Positions 53,356 to 64,000 of a stretch of 64,000 nt of DNA are shown here, piece by piece. How positions within the stretch are numbered: position 1 is the stretch's first letter; each line of letters starts with the position of its first letter. The translations under genes were made by a program, and so were the position numbers. The notes under the pieces were generated by a model. That model was not told the origin of the DNA. It made no database searches and saw nothing but the letters and a program-made list of their open reading frames with translations. The stretch comes from Cystobacter fuscus. Its GTDB lineage: Bacteria; Myxococcota; Myxococcia; Myxococcales; Myxococcaceae. The stretch covers positions 7,874,001 through 7,938,000 of the forward strand of contig NZ_CP022098.1 of assembly GCF_002305875.1 (NCBI RefSeq), read 5' to 3'.

Positions 53356-55104
53356 TTGCACAAAGTCGTCCTCGCCCTCCTCGCGTTCGCCCTCGTCACC
53401 TGCGCCACGCCCCGTCCACCTCCGGAGGCGGCGCCCACGCCCTCCCCCACCGTGGAGCCCCGCTCCCGGGACGGCGGAGCGTCCACTCGCTCTCCGGATG
53501 CCCTCGCGTTCCCCGCCGGGCCCGATCTCAAATCCGTCGACGAGCTGCTGCCCGCGCCGGACACGCTCCGGCGCCTGGACTTCCGGGGCGGCGAGCCCCA
53601 GGTCCCCATCGGCTTGATGCAGGGCCGGCGCGAGGTGCGCTTCTCGCCCCGGGGGCGGATGCGGCTGCGCTTCGGCGGCGAGGAGGGCCGGGTCCTCGAG
53701 GCCCCCGCGGGCTCGGTGTGGACGGTGCGGGTGACGGAGGGTTCTCCCGCCGAGCTGTCCTCGTACCTCCAGCTCGCGGAGGTTCCCTTCCCGGACAAGG
53801 CGGGACTGGCCGAGGCCCAGGCCCTGTGGCGCTCCCGGGGCGTGGCGGTGCGCGTGCACGTGCTGGGCGTGCTCTACGGCATCGCCGGCAAGGTCATCGA
53901 CAACCGGCGCTACCTGCTGCTGTCCCAGGAGCAGCTCTCTCCCACCGAGGCGCCCGCGCGCCAGGCGGAGCTGCTGCGCGAGTACGGCGCGCGCACCAGC
54001 CTCTTCGAGGAGGTCCGCGTCCCCTCGCGCGCCATCCTCGAGGTGCGGGACGAGTCCGGCGTCGTGGTGGGGCTCGCCCAGGACTCGGTCCTCGCGGAGA
54101 CGCTGGACGAGTCCGGCTTCGACGTGCGGCAGGTGGAGCACGACGTCGGCTACGACAACCACGGCTTCGAGGACCGGAGCTTCCGGGGCACGCTCCAGCT
54201 CACGGTGGATCGCCACGGCACGCTCGCGGCGGTGAACCTGGTGCGGCTGGAGGATCTGCTCAAGGGGCTGGTGCCCTCGGAGATCTACGCGCGGGCGCAC
54301 CCGGAGGCACTCAAGGCGCAGGCGGTGACGGCGCGCGGCGAGGTGCTGGCCAAGGTGGGCATCAAACACCTGGCGGACCCCTTCCTGTTGTGCTCCGAGC
54401 AGCACTGCGCGGTGTACCGCGGGCGCACGGGCGAGGCGGCCAGCACCACGGCGGCGGTGGAGGCCACCCGGGGCGAGGGCCTCTTCTCGCAGCAGGGGCG
54501 GCTGGTGGACTCGGTGTACAGCGCGGTGTGCGGGGGCCACACGGAGGACAACGACGTCGTCTGGGGCGGCCCCCCCAACCCCAACCTGCGCGGCCGTCCC
54601 GACGTGCTGGGCCCCACCGAGGGACTGCCCGGCCCGGACTCCCTCTCCGAGTACCTGCGCGCGGAGCTGCCCACGGCCTGCCGGCTCTCCACCTTCGCGC
54701 AGCCGAGCAAGTACCGCTGGGAGAAGCGCTTCAGCGTGGAGCAGGTGAACGCCTTCACGGCCAGCCTGGGGGTGGGCCCCGTGCGGGCGCTGAGCCTCGG
54801 GGAGCGGGGCGTGTCCGGCCGGGCCCGCACCCTCACGGTGGCCGGCGAGCGCGGGGTGACGCAAGTGCGCGGCGAGCTGAACATCCGCCGCCTCTTCGGC
54901 ATGCTCAACAGCTCCATGGCGCTGGTGGACGAGGAGCGTGACGCGGAGGGCCACCTCACCGGCTGGCACTTCCGGGGCGGCGGCTGGGGCCACGGCGTGG
55001 GCATGTGCCAGACGGGCGCCATCGGCCGGGCCGAGGCGGGCCAGCGCTACCAGGACATCCTGCGCTTCTACTTCAACGGCGCCGAGGTCGCGCCCATCTA
55101 CTGA
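53356..55104 (+). CDS. SpoIID/LytB-domain lipoprotein
   Basis: 582 residues. Start TTG (weak site) followed by HKVVLALLAFALVTCATPRP, a lipoprotein signal (lipobox LVTC). A Pro/Ala linker precedes a long beta-rich region, then the SpoIID domain: LVRLEDLLKGLVPSEIYARA, EALKAQAVTARGEVLAKVG, SAVCGGHTEDNDVVWGG, ending GGGWGHGVGMCQTGAIGRAE. SpoIID proteins strip peptides-free glycan strands during sporulation or division; myxobacteria also form spores. Catalytic glutamate at SEIYARAHPE is present. An upstream TTG was chosen as the only start giving a signal peptide; uncertain by a few codons. Confidence 0.85.
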   Translation: MHKVVLALLAFALVTCATPRPPPEAAPTPSPTVEPRSRDGGASTRSPDALAFPAGPDLKSVDELLPAPDTLRRLDFRGGEPQVPIGLMQGRREVRFSPRGRMRLRFGGEEGRVLEAPAGSVWTVRVTEGSPAELSSYLQLAEVPFPDKAGLAEAQALWRSRGVAVRVHVLGVLYGIAGKVIDNRRYLLLSQEQLSPTEAPARQAELLREYGARTSLFEEVRVPSRAILEVRDESGVVVGLAQDSVLAETLDESGFDVRQVEHDVGYDNHGFEDRSFRGTLQLTVDRHGTLAAVNLVRLEDLLKGLVPSEIYARAHPEALKAQAVTARGEVLAKVGIKHLADPFLLCSEQHCAVYRGRTGEAASTTAAVEATRGEGLFSQQGRLVDSVYSAVCGGHTEDNDVVWGGPPNPNLRGRPDVLGPTEGLPGPDSLSEYLRAELPTACRLSTFAQPSKYRWEKRFSVEQVNAFTASLGVGPVRALSLGERGVSGRARTLTVAGERGVTQVRGELNIRRLFGMLNSSMALVDEERDAEGHLTGWHFRGGGWGHGVGMCQTGAIGRAEAGQRYQDILRFYFNGAEVAPIY

Positions 55105-55212
55105 GGGCCCACGGCTCGGAGGCCCCCGGACGGGAGGCCCTCCTCCGCTCTCCTGTCGTCCCGGCGACGGTTCGGGAGTAAGCAGCCCACTCAAGGGTTA
55201 TCATCCACGCGC

Positions 55213-56454
55213 GTGTCGACGGGTCCATCGCATCCAGAGCAGCCATCCAGGCGCCGGCGTCGGCGGGAACACCCCGCCCGCTACCTCCTTGCCACGCTCC
55301 TGGCCCTGCTGTTGCAGGGAGCGTTCGTGGGCCTGCTCGCCCTCATGGCGTACATCCAGGTGAACCTGCCCCCCGAGCCCACGCCCAAGCCTCCGAGCGC
55401 CGTGGCGCTGCGGCCCATGACGGCCCAGGAGTGGGAGAAGAACCGGGGACCCCTGGCCAAGAGCCCCTCCACCGCGAAGGCGCCGCCTCCGAAGAAGAAG
55501 GAGGAGAAGAAGCCCGAGAAGCGTCCGGACGGACAGGTGGTGGACGTGGCTCCGGGCAATCGCCAGGAGGCGCCGGACGCGAAGTACCTCGCCGAGCAGG
55601 ACAACAAGGTGCAGAAGGAGACGCGCGCGCGAGAGCAGACGGCCCACTACAAGACGGCCCAGCCCCAGACGACGGCGCGCGAGGCGCGCCAGGGCTCCGG
55701 CGTGAGCGAGGAGCAGGCGGGGCACGTGGCGGGCAACAACGGCCGGGGCGCGGATGACCGGCCCTTGAGCGAGGGCGGCAAGAAGTCCGCCTTCGAGCTG
55801 CCCGATGCCCGGCGCAAGCAGGAGATCGCCATGCGGCAGGACCCGAACAACCGCGGTCCCGGCGTGGAGGTGTCCAACCGCAACGAGAGCGACGAGATCA
55901 TCGGCAACGCGAAGCGGCTGCGCGTCCAGGACGGCACGGGCGACGGCGACGAGGGCTCCGAGGGCCGCGTGGGCACGTCGGGGCTCGCCCGGCTCATGCC
56001 CTCGCAGGCGGTGATGGATCAGATCATCGGCGGCGCCCCGAATGATCACCTCAAGGACGTGGACGAGGGGGACGGCACCTACCTCAACACGCGCGAGTGG
56101 AAGTACGCGAGCTTCTTCAACCGGGTGAAGCAGAGCGTGGGCACGCACTGGAATCCGAACATGGCGCTCATGCGCCGGGATCCCACGGGCGCCACGTACG
56201 CCGGCAGGGATCGCCACACGCTGGTGCGCGTCACCCTGGACGAGCAGGGCAAGGTGGCGGACATCACCATCGAGAAGAGCTGCGGCCTGGACTTCCTGGA
56301 CATGGAGGCCGTCGAGTCCTTCCGCCGCGCCCAGCCCTTCCCCAATCCTCCGCCGGGCCTGTTGGAGGACGACGCCAAGGTGCGCTTCTCCTTTGGTTTC
56401 TTCATGGACATGGGCGGAGGTCCCCGGATGAGGCTCTTCCGCCAGCCCAACTGA
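55213..56454 (+). CDS. TonB-family envelope protein
   Basis: 413 residues. A basic N-terminus (SRRRRRREHPARYLL) and one membrane helix near 25-46 (LLATLLALLLQGAFVGLLAL) anchor it in the inner membrane. A long, charged, disordered Lys/Glu/Pro linker follows. The C-terminal domain (FNRVKQSVGTHWNPNMALMR, HTLVRVTLDEQGKVADITIE, FPNPPPGLLEDDAKVRFSFG) is a TonB C-terminal fold. Such proteins span the periplasm and couple proton motive force to outer-membrane machines; myxobacteria use relatives in gliding. ExbB/ExbD genes are not nearby. GTG start. Confidence 0.85.
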   Translation: MSTGPSHPEQPSRRRRRREHPARYLLATLLALLLQGAFVGLLALMAYIQVNLPPEPTPKPPSAVALRPMTAQEWEKNRGPLAKSPSTAKAPPPKKKEEKKPEKRPDGQVVDVAPGNRQEAPDAKYLAEQDNKVQKETRAREQTAHYKTAQPQTTAREARQGSGVSEEQAGHVAGNNGRGADDRPLSEGGKKSAFELPDARRKQEIAMRQDPNNRGPGVEVSNRNESDEIIGNAKRLRVQDGTGDGDEGSEGRVGTSGLARLMPSQAVMDQIIGGAPNDHLKDVDEGDGTYLNTREWKYASFFNRVKQSVGTHWNPNMALMRRDPTGATYAGRDRHTLVRVTLDEQGKVADITIEKSCGLDFLDMEAVESFRRAQPFPNPPPGLLEDDAKVRFSFGFFMDMGGGPRMRLFRQPN

Positions 56455-56464
56455 GGGCACTAGG

Positions 56465-57376
56465 GTGCGCCGCGTGGACGCCTCCCCGATCGAGCGCAAC
56501 CGCAAGGTACGCAACGTTCTCGCCGCCATCCTCGTGGCCAACTGGGCCGTGGCCCTGATCAAGCTCCTGCTGGGCCTGAAGAGCGGCTCGGCCGCGGTGA
56601 TGGCCGATGGCGTGCACTCCTTCATCGACGGTGGCTCCAACGTGCTCGCGCTCGTGGCCATGTCCGTGGCCGCTCGGCCCGCGGACGAGGATCATCCCTA
56701 CGGCCACGGCAAGTTCGAGGCCCTCGCCTCCCTGGGCATTGGCGCGCTCATCGGCACGTCCATGCTGGAGCTGGGGCGCATGGCCCTCGACTCGCTGCTC
56801 CATGACCGCCACCCCGAGGTGACGCCGCTCACGCTGGGCATGATGGTCGGCACCCTACTCGTCAACCTGTGCGTCACGCGCGTGGAGCAGTCCTGGGGAC
56901 GCGAGCTCCAGAGTCCCCTGCTGCTCGCGGACGCCCGGCACACGCTCTCGGACGTGGGCGTCACGCTGGCGGTGCTCGCCTCGCTCGGGCTCGTGTGGCT
57001 GGGCTACCCGAAGGCCGATGGCCTCGTGACGCTCGGGGTGATGGTCTTCGTGGCCCGGGTGGCGTGGGACATCGTCAAGCAGGCGGTGGGCATCCTCTCG
57101 GACACGGCGCGGCTGGACAAACAGAAGGTGGCCACCCTCACCCTCCAGGTGCCGGGGGTGCGCTCCTGCCACGACGTGCGCAGCCGGGGCATGGAGGGCA
57201 CGGTGTACGTGGACCTGAAGATCGAGGTGGATCCTCAGATGTCCACCGCGCGCGCCCATGAGCTGGCGGACGCGGTGGAAGCACGGCTGCAGGCGGAGTT
57301 CCCCGAGGTGGTGGACGTGGTGGTGCACGTCGAGCCGGCGCGCGTTCGCGTCGCGCTGCCTCCCGGAAAGACGTAG
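56465..57376 (+). CDS. Cation diffusion facilitator (CDF) efflux transporter
   Basis: 303 residues with about six membrane helices. The metal site in helices 2 and 5 is visible: ADGVHSFIDGGSN (HxxxD) near residue 44 and ADARHTLSDVGVTLAV near 155. A cytoplasmic C-terminal domain (GVRSCHDVRSRGMEGTVYVD, HVEPARV) holds further metal ligands. CDF proteins export Zn2+, Co2+, Fe2+ or Mn2+; the HxxxD pair suits Zn/Co or Fe types, not resolved here. GTG start 10 bases after the TonB-like stop, so probably the same transcript. Confidence 0.92.
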   Translation: MRRVDASPIERNRKVRNVLAAILVANWAVALIKLLLGLKSGSAAVMADGVHSFIDGGSNVLALVAMSVAARPADEDHPYGHGKFEALASLGIGALIGTSMLELGRMALDSLLHDRHPEVTPLTLGMMVGTLLVNLCVTRVEQSWGRELQSPLLLADARHTLSDVGVTLAVLASLGLVWLGYPKADGLVTLGVMVFVARVAWDIVKQAVGILSDTARLDKQKVATLTLQVPGVRSCHDVRSRGMEGTVYVDLKIEVDPQMSTARAHELADAVEARLQAEFPEVVDVVVHVEPARVRVALPPGKT

Positions 57377-57385
57377 CTGGAAACG

Positions 57386-58195
57386 CTACGCCGCGTCCCC
57401 CTCCACACGCGTGAGGCCCAGGGTCAACCGGTGTCCGCCGAACCAGTCGTCGATCATCCGCGTGAACAGCTCCGGGTACTCCACGTTCCAGGTATGGCCC
57501 GCGTCCGGTACGCGGGCGGCCCATGCGCCCGTAATCAGCCGGGTGAAGTCCGGCAGCTCGGCGCGGATCTTCGGATGCTCCCTCGAGCCCGCGACGGCGA
57601 GCACCCGATGGGCTCCACCGTCGAAACCCGAAGCCGCCCCCAGCGCCTCGGGAAGCCGCGAGCCGAGCAGCTCGTCGAACACCGCCTTCATCACCACGGG
57701 TGACGAGGTGCGCATGTCCTCGAGGAAACGCTCCATGTAGGCGTCGGGGATCTTCATCGCCCGCGCGCTCATCTGGAGCACCACCTTCGCCGTGCTCAGG
57801 CTCATCACGGCCGCGTACATCAGACGCATCACCCGAGGCGAGGAGTAGGGCCGGGTGGTGACTCCACTGACGATGACGTCGCCGCAGACCCGCGGATGAT
57901 GGGCCAGCAGCCGCAGGGCGAGGTGCCCCCCCAGGGACAGGCCCACGACACGGGCGGAGCCGGTCCGCGTCCGGGTGGCGATGAGCTGGGCGAGCTGCTC
58001 GGCCGTGTGGGCCAGGGACGCCCAGGGCGCGGCCGTGTTCTTGCCAAACCCCGGCAGATCCACCGCGAGGCAGTGGTAGCGGCTCGAGAGCGGCTCCATC
58101 TGGGCCTCCCACATCCAACCACTGACTCCCGCCCCATGCAGGAACAGGATGGACGGATGCCCCGGGTCCCCCTTCGTCACCAGCGGCATGTCCAT
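57386..58195 (-). CDS. Alpha/beta hydrolase
   Basis: 269 residues. Oxyanion region ILFLHGAGVSGWMWEAQM, nucleophile elbow VVGLSLGGHLALRL (GxSxGG) near residue 90 and a C-terminal histidine (RVPDAGHTWNVEYPELFTR) form the triad. Substrate unknown. The first ATG is chosen; a second, two codons later, is equally usable. The gene converges on the CDF transporter with only 9 bases between stops and no terminator, so the two may interfere. Divergent from the ArsR-methyltransferase gene. Confidence 0.85.
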   Translation of the reverse strand: MDMPLVTKGDPGHPSILFLHGAGVSGWMWEAQMEPLSSRYHCLAVDLPGFGKNTAAPWASLAHTAEQLAQLIATRTRTGSARVVGLSLGGHLALRLLAHHPRVCGDVIVSGVTTRPYSSPRVMRLMYAAVMSLSTAKVVLQMSARAMKIPDAYMERFLEDMRTSSPVVMKAVFDELLGSRLPEALGAASGFDGGAHRVLAVAGSREHPKIRAELPDFTRLITGAWAARVPDAGHTWNVEYPELFTRMIDDWFGGHRLTLGLTRVEGDAA

Positions 58196-58265
58196 GAGGC
58201 CCCCTTTCGCGGGCGAGCGAGCAGGCTCGGAAGTCAACGCTATAGCCCGGAAAACGGCTCGGACC

Positions 58266-58296
58266 TTGCTATGGGACACCGGCATCGATATATCGA
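58266..58296 (+). promoter_or_regulatory. Promoter with palindromic operator before the met operon
   Basis: TTGCTA (58266-58271), 17 bases, TATATC (58289-58294), each 4 of 6 to consensus. A perfect 12-base palindrome TCGATATATCGA (58285-58296) covers the -10 box, an ideal site for a dimeric ArsR-type repressor. A second, shorter inverted repeat TCGAC/GTCGA follows to 58306. The predicted start is only a few bases before the ATG at 58308. Binding by the adjacent regulator is inferred. Confidence 0.55.
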
Positions 58297-58307
58297 CATA
58301 CGTCGAG

Positions 58308-59264
58308 ATGCTCGAACTGACTGAAACCTTCAAGGCCCTGGGAGATCCGACGCGGCTGCGCATCCTGCGGCTCGTGGGAGAGGCGCGCCTCAACGTGTCC
58401 GAGGTGGTGTCGCTGGTGGGAGTGGCGCAGTCGTCGGTGTCGCACCACCTGACGAAGCTCAAGGCGCTGGAGCTCATCCGCGAGGAGCGCCAGGGAGGGT
58501 TCACCTATTACTCGCTGATGGTGGATGAGAAGGCGCCGCTGTGGCCGCTCATCCGCCTGGCGAAGGACGCGCCCGACGAGCACGGCGACCTGGCGCGGCT
58601 GACGGAGCTGCTGCAGCGCCGGGAAGACGCGCTCACGCTCAACGAGAAGCTGCTCGAGCCGGGCCAGTCCTGGCGGCTGTGGGCCTCGGCGCTGGCGAGC
58701 CTCCTGCCGCCGCTGGACGTGGTGGACTTCGGCTGTGGCACCGGCGTGCTCACGGTGGAGCTGGCGCGCTGGGCGCGGCACGTCACGGCCATCGACCACA
58801 ACCCGGCCGCGCTGGACAAGGCCCGCGCCGAGGCCGGGCGCCTGGGGCTGCGCAACATCACCTTCCTCGAGGCCGACCTCAAGGCGCTGCCGCTCGAGAG
58901 CGGGGCGCAGGATCTGGTGGTGCTCTCCCAGAGCCTGCACCACGTGAACGCGTGCGAGCGCGTGCTGTCCGAGGGAGCGCGGCTCTTGCGGCCCGGCGGG
59001 CGCATGGTGGTGCTCGAGTTGATGCCCCACGACGAGCAGTGGGTGCGCTCGCGCCTGGGCCACCAGCACCTGGGCTTCGAGCCCGCGGCGCTCCAGAACG
59101 CGATGCGCGCGGCGGGGCTCGAGACGCCCACGCTGGTGGCCGCGCCGCGTGACGCCGCGTCTCCATTCAAGGCCTTCCTCCTCACGGGCACGCGCCCCCT
59201 GGCGCCGGCCCTGCTGCCCCCCGCCCCCCTTCGTCCCTCTTCCCTCGCCCCCAGAGCCCCATGA
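58308..59264 (+). CDS. ArsR-family regulator fused to SAM methyltransferase domain (SahR-like)
   Basis: 318 residues. N-terminal winged helix of ArsR type: LTETFKALGDPTRLRILRLV, then VSLVGVAQSSVSHHLTKLKA (recognition helix). No metal-binding CxC motif is seen. From about residue 130 a class I methyltransferase fold follows: VVDFGCGTGVLTVELARWAR (SAM loop) and LPLESGAQDLVVLSQSLHHV. The same architecture, as I recall it, is that of SahR, which senses S-adenosylhomocysteine and controls methionine-cycle genes. Its stop overlaps the next start (ATGA), and that gene is metH, supporting this. Enzymatic activity is possible but unproven. Confidence 0.82.
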   Translation: MLELTETFKALGDPTRLRILRLVGEARLNVSEVVSLVGVAQSSVSHHLTKLKALELIREERQGGFTYYSLMVDEKAPLWPLIRLAKDAPDEHGDLARLTELLQRREDALTLNEKLLEPGQSWRLWASALASLLPPLDVVDFGCGTGVLTVELARWARHVTAIDHNPAALDKARAEAGRLGLRNITFLEADLKALPLESGAQDLVVLSQSLHHVNACERVLSEGARLLRPGGRMVVLELMPHDEQWVRSRLGHQHLGFEPAALQNAMRAAGLETPTLVAAPRDAASPFKAFLLTGTRPLAPALLPPAPLRPSSLAPRAP

Positions 59265-60325
59265 GCCGGCCCCACCACACCGCCCAGGAACTCGAGCAGC
59301 TCTTCGCCCAGCGCATCGCCGTGCTGGATGGCGCCATGGGTTCCATGGTCCAGACCTATCCGCTCACCGAGGCGGACTTCCGCGGCGAGCGCTTCAAGGC
59401 GCACCCCAAGGATCTCAAGGGCAACAACGATCTGCTGTGCCTCACGCGGCCCGACGTCATCGAGGACATCCACGCGCGCTACTTCGCCGCGGGTGCCGAC
59501 ATGGCGGAGACGAACACCTTCAGCGGCACGTCCATCGCCCAGGCGGACTATGAGCTGGGCTCGCTCGTCACCGAGCTGAACGTGGCCGCGGTGGCGTGCG
59601 CCCGCAGGGCCGCGCTGGCCGCCGAGGCCGCCACCCCGGGCCGGCGCTGCTTCGTCGCCGGGGCCATCGGGCCGCTCAACCGCACGCTGTCGATGTCGCC
59701 CGACGTCAACCGCCCCGACTACCGCGCGGTGACGTGGGATCAGGTGGTGGAGTCCTACGCGGAGCAGGTGCGCGCGCTGCTGTCGGCCGGAGTGGACGCG
59801 CTGCTGGTGGAGACCATCTTCGACACGCTCAACGCCAAGGCCGCGCTCTTCGCCATCGACGCCTGTTTCGAGGAGCTGGGCACGCGCGTGCCCGTCATGG
59901 TGTCCGTCACCATCACCGACGCCTCGGGGCGCACGCTGTCCGGACAGACCATCAGCGCGTTCTACCACTCCATCCGCCATGCCCGGCCCTTCAGCGTGGG
60001 CATCAACTGCGCGCTCGGCGCCAGGGACATGCGGCCCTACATGCAGGAGCTGGCGCGGATCGCCGAGTGCCATGTCACCTGCTACCCCAACGCCGGCCTG
60101 CCCAACGCGTTCGGCGGCTACGACGAGACGCCCGCCGACATGGCGAACTCACTGAGCGACTTCGCCCGGCAGGGCTGGGTGAACATGGTGGGAGGCTGTT
60201 GTGGCTCGACACCGGACCACATCGCCGCCATCGCCTCCGCCGTGTCGTCCTTCGCGCCTCGCGCCGCGATTGCCCCCACACACACCATGAGGCTCAGTGG
60301 TCTCGAGCCGCTCGTCGTCCCCTAG
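59261..60325 (+). CDS. metH1: Methionine synthase, homocysteine-binding subunit (split MetH N-part)
   Basis: 354 residues, corresponding to the first domain of E. coli MetH. Homocysteine methyltransferase barrel: [14 protein letters not shown] near residue 22, then [20 protein letters not shown]; zinc cysteines in [13 protein letters not shown] (about 247) and [13 protein letters not shown] (about 311). The chain ends with a normal stop instead of continuing into the pterin domain. The next gene supplies the rest after 22 bases. Co-translation with the regulator through an ATGA overlap. Symbol given only as descriptive name for the split part. Confidence 0.9.
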   Translation: MSRPHHTAQELEQLFAQRIAVLDGAMGSMVQTYPLTEADFRGERFKAHPKDLKGNNDLLCLTRPDVIEDIHARYFAAGADMAETNTFSGTSIAQADYELGSLVTELNVAAVACARRAALAAEAATPGRRCFVAGAIGPLNRTLSMSPDVNRPDYRAVTWDQVVESYAEQVRALLSAGVDALLVETIFDTLNAKAALFAIDACFEELGTRVPVMVSVTITDASGRTLSGQTISAFYHSIRHARPFSVGINCALGARDMRPYMQELARIAECHVTCYPNAGLPNAFGGYDETPADMANSLSDFARQGWVNMVGGCCGSTPDHIAAIASAVSSFAPRAAIAPTHTMRLSGLEPLVVP

Positions 60326-60332
60326 CCCGATG

Positions 60333-60347
60333 AAGGAGGACACCGCC

Positions 60348-60350
<3 letters not shown>
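60333..60350 (+). promoter_or_regulatory. Ribosome binding site deciding the start of the second MetH gene
   Basis: AAGGAGG (60333-60339) stands eight bases before GTG (60348-60350). Two in-frame earlier starts (ATG at 60330, GTG-like at 60297) lie inside or before this site and have no Shine-Dalgarno of their own. GTG 60348 is therefore the likely start. Confidence 0.75.
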
Positions 60351-63038
<2,688 letters not shown>

Positions 63039-63207
63039 GCCCCCGTGAGGAACCCCTGAGACGAGCCCGGACACCCACCACGTGTTCAGGGCCGTAACGA
63101 AGGGGACACACTCAAGGTCGACTTCCGTACAGACCCGGGAAGAGAGCGGAGCGCGCGGGGGGCCTCGCCCGGTACCGAGACACCCCGAGGGTTAGCATCC
63201 GCGCGCG

Positions 63208-64000
63208 ATGACGGCGGACTCCTCGGGTTTGAAGGCCCTGCTGCGGATGCAGCGCAGAAACTACTTCATTGGCGCGGGCTGCCTGACGCTCGGGCTCGTG
63301 TTGCACTGCGTGGTGATGCAGTCCTTTCCCAGACTGCTCGTGGGCCTTCAGGCCGCATGGACCATGCTCTTCGCGCTGATGGGTGTCTGCGTGGGCGCGG
63401 GCTGGCTGCCGATGAAGTGGGCGGGGGTGATCGCCTCGGTCGTTGGATTCGTGGCCCTCACGAGCTTCATCCTCCTGAGTGGAGGCCCGGAGAGTCCCTA
63501 CTTCTGCATGTACGCCGCCCTGCCCTTCATCCTGGCGGTGTTCACCCCCGGCAGCCGCATGCCGACGCTGCTGAGCGGAGGGGTGTCACTCGTGGCGATC
63601 GTCATCGTGAACGCCATGGCCGATGTCCCCCTGTCGCGGGTGATCCTCCAGCTGACGAGCTACACCACCTTCCTGGGACTGGCGCTCGTCGGCACGCGCA
63701 TGTACCGGCACATGCTGGATGCGCAGCTCGCGGCGCACCAGGAGCGGCTCCAGGCTCTCGAGCAACTCGCGGAGAGCGAGCGCCTGCGCGCGCGTGCCGC
63801 GCTCGAGCGCGCGGAGGTGGAGCGGCTCGTGCTGGTGGGGCAACTGGCCGCCGGGGTGGCGCACGAGGTGAACAACCCCCTGGCCTTCGTGAAGGCCAAC
63901 CTGAGCTACCTGCAGAGGGAGACCGCGGACGAGGCGTGGACGATCGAGCGCGAGGAGTTCCGGGACGTGCTCGACGAGACGAAGCAGGGGGTGATGCGCA
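63208..64000 (+). CDS. Sensor histidine kinase, N-terminal part (cut by window edge)
   Basis: 264 codons visible, no stop before the end. Six hydrophobic helices lie in residues about 20-170 (FIGAGCLTLGLVLHCVVMQS to YTTFLGLALVGTRM), with only short loops. A coiled coil follows (AAHQERLQALEQLAESERLR) and then the H-box LAAGVAHEVNNPLAFVKANL with phosphoacceptor histidine near 218. The ATPase domain is beyond the window. The 169-base gap after metH2 shows no gene or clear terminator. Ligand unknown; membrane-embedded sensing is likely, since there is no large periplasmic domain. Confidence 0.88.
   Translation, partial: MTADSSGLKALLRMQRRNYFIGAGCLTLGLVLHCVVMQSFPRLLVGLQAAWTMLFALMGVCVGAGWLPMKWAGVIASVVGFVALTSFILLSGGPESPYFCMYAALPFILAVFTPGSRMPTLLSGGVSLVAIVIVNAMADVPLSRVILQLTSYTTFLGLALVGTRMYRHMLDAQLAAHQERLQALEQLAESERLRARAALERAEVERLVLVGQLAAGVAHEVNNPLAFVKANLSYLQRETADEAWTIEREEFRDVLDETKQGVMR

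Noticed and set aside
58196-58307. SAH or SAM riboswitch before the met operon
   Set aside because: The likely promoter lies almost at the start codon, so there is no untranslated leader to hold one; the palindrome fits a protein operator better.

Overview
The window looks like chromosomal DNA from a myxobacterium, most likely of the Cystobacter/Archangium/Myxococcus side. This is an inference from the very high GC content with GC-rich third codon positions, the many lipoproteins, a Tgl-type TPR lipoprotein, the FHA-fused CpaF ATPase, and the wild-type-looking core translation genes. I see no insertion sequence, prophage, CRISPR array or integrase. Almost all genes from 1 to about 36.4 kb read leftward (minus strand). 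From there to 64 kb the strands are mixed.

Left part (1-8.7 kb, minus). A Tad/Flp-type secretion or pilus locus is transcribed leftward: a gene for a ribbon-helix-helix-like protein with an FHA domain, a CpaA/TadV prepilin peptidase, a CpaC/RcpA secretin, a CpaF ATPase with its own N-terminal FHA domain, and another FHA gene cut by the window edge. Two translationally coupled lipoproteins that look like beta-propellers lie just upstream. Three FHA modules in one locus suggest phosphothreonine control.

8.8-17.3 kb (minus). A tightly packed run of genes: a phasin-like protein, a lytic transglycosylase, two exported or unknown proteins, a Tgl/PilF pilotin, a RodZ-like membrane HTH protein, recO, a PfkB sugar kinase, glyQ and glyS.

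17.5-33 kb (minus). The classical information-processing block, transcribed as tRNA-Thr(TGT), tRNA-Tyr, tRNA-Gly, tRNA-Thr(GGT), tuf, rpmG, tRNA-Trp, secE, nusG, rplK, rplA, rplJ, rplL, rpoB, rpoC. A good promoter precedes the tRNA cluster and an intrinsic terminator follows rpoC. The untranslated gaps carry several strong hairpins and one arrangement with the topology of an H-type pseudoknot between rplL and rpoB. rlmB, a DsbD-N-like exported protein, a RimK-like ligase and a VWA lipoprotein follow upstream.

36-50 kb (mixed). HAD phosphatase, a Pro/Glu-rich protein of unknown function, HrpB helicase, a GNAT, an exported unknown, an orphan protein with a faint HpaP/SctP look, FdxA-type ferredoxin, an archaeal/yeast-type aspartate-semialdehyde dehydrogenase, a rhodanese-like protein, tRNA-Cys with a clear promoter and terminator, and full-length purL.

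50-64 kb (mostly plus). A molybdopterin oxidoreductase with a FAXC/metaxin-like GST, SpoIID-domain lipoprotein, TonB-like protein, CDF transporter, a convergent alpha/beta hydrolase, then an operon of an ArsR-methyltransferase fusion (SahR-like) and a methionine synthase split over two genes. A perfect 12-bp palindrome sits over the likely -10 box of that operon. The window ends inside a sensor histidine kinase gene.
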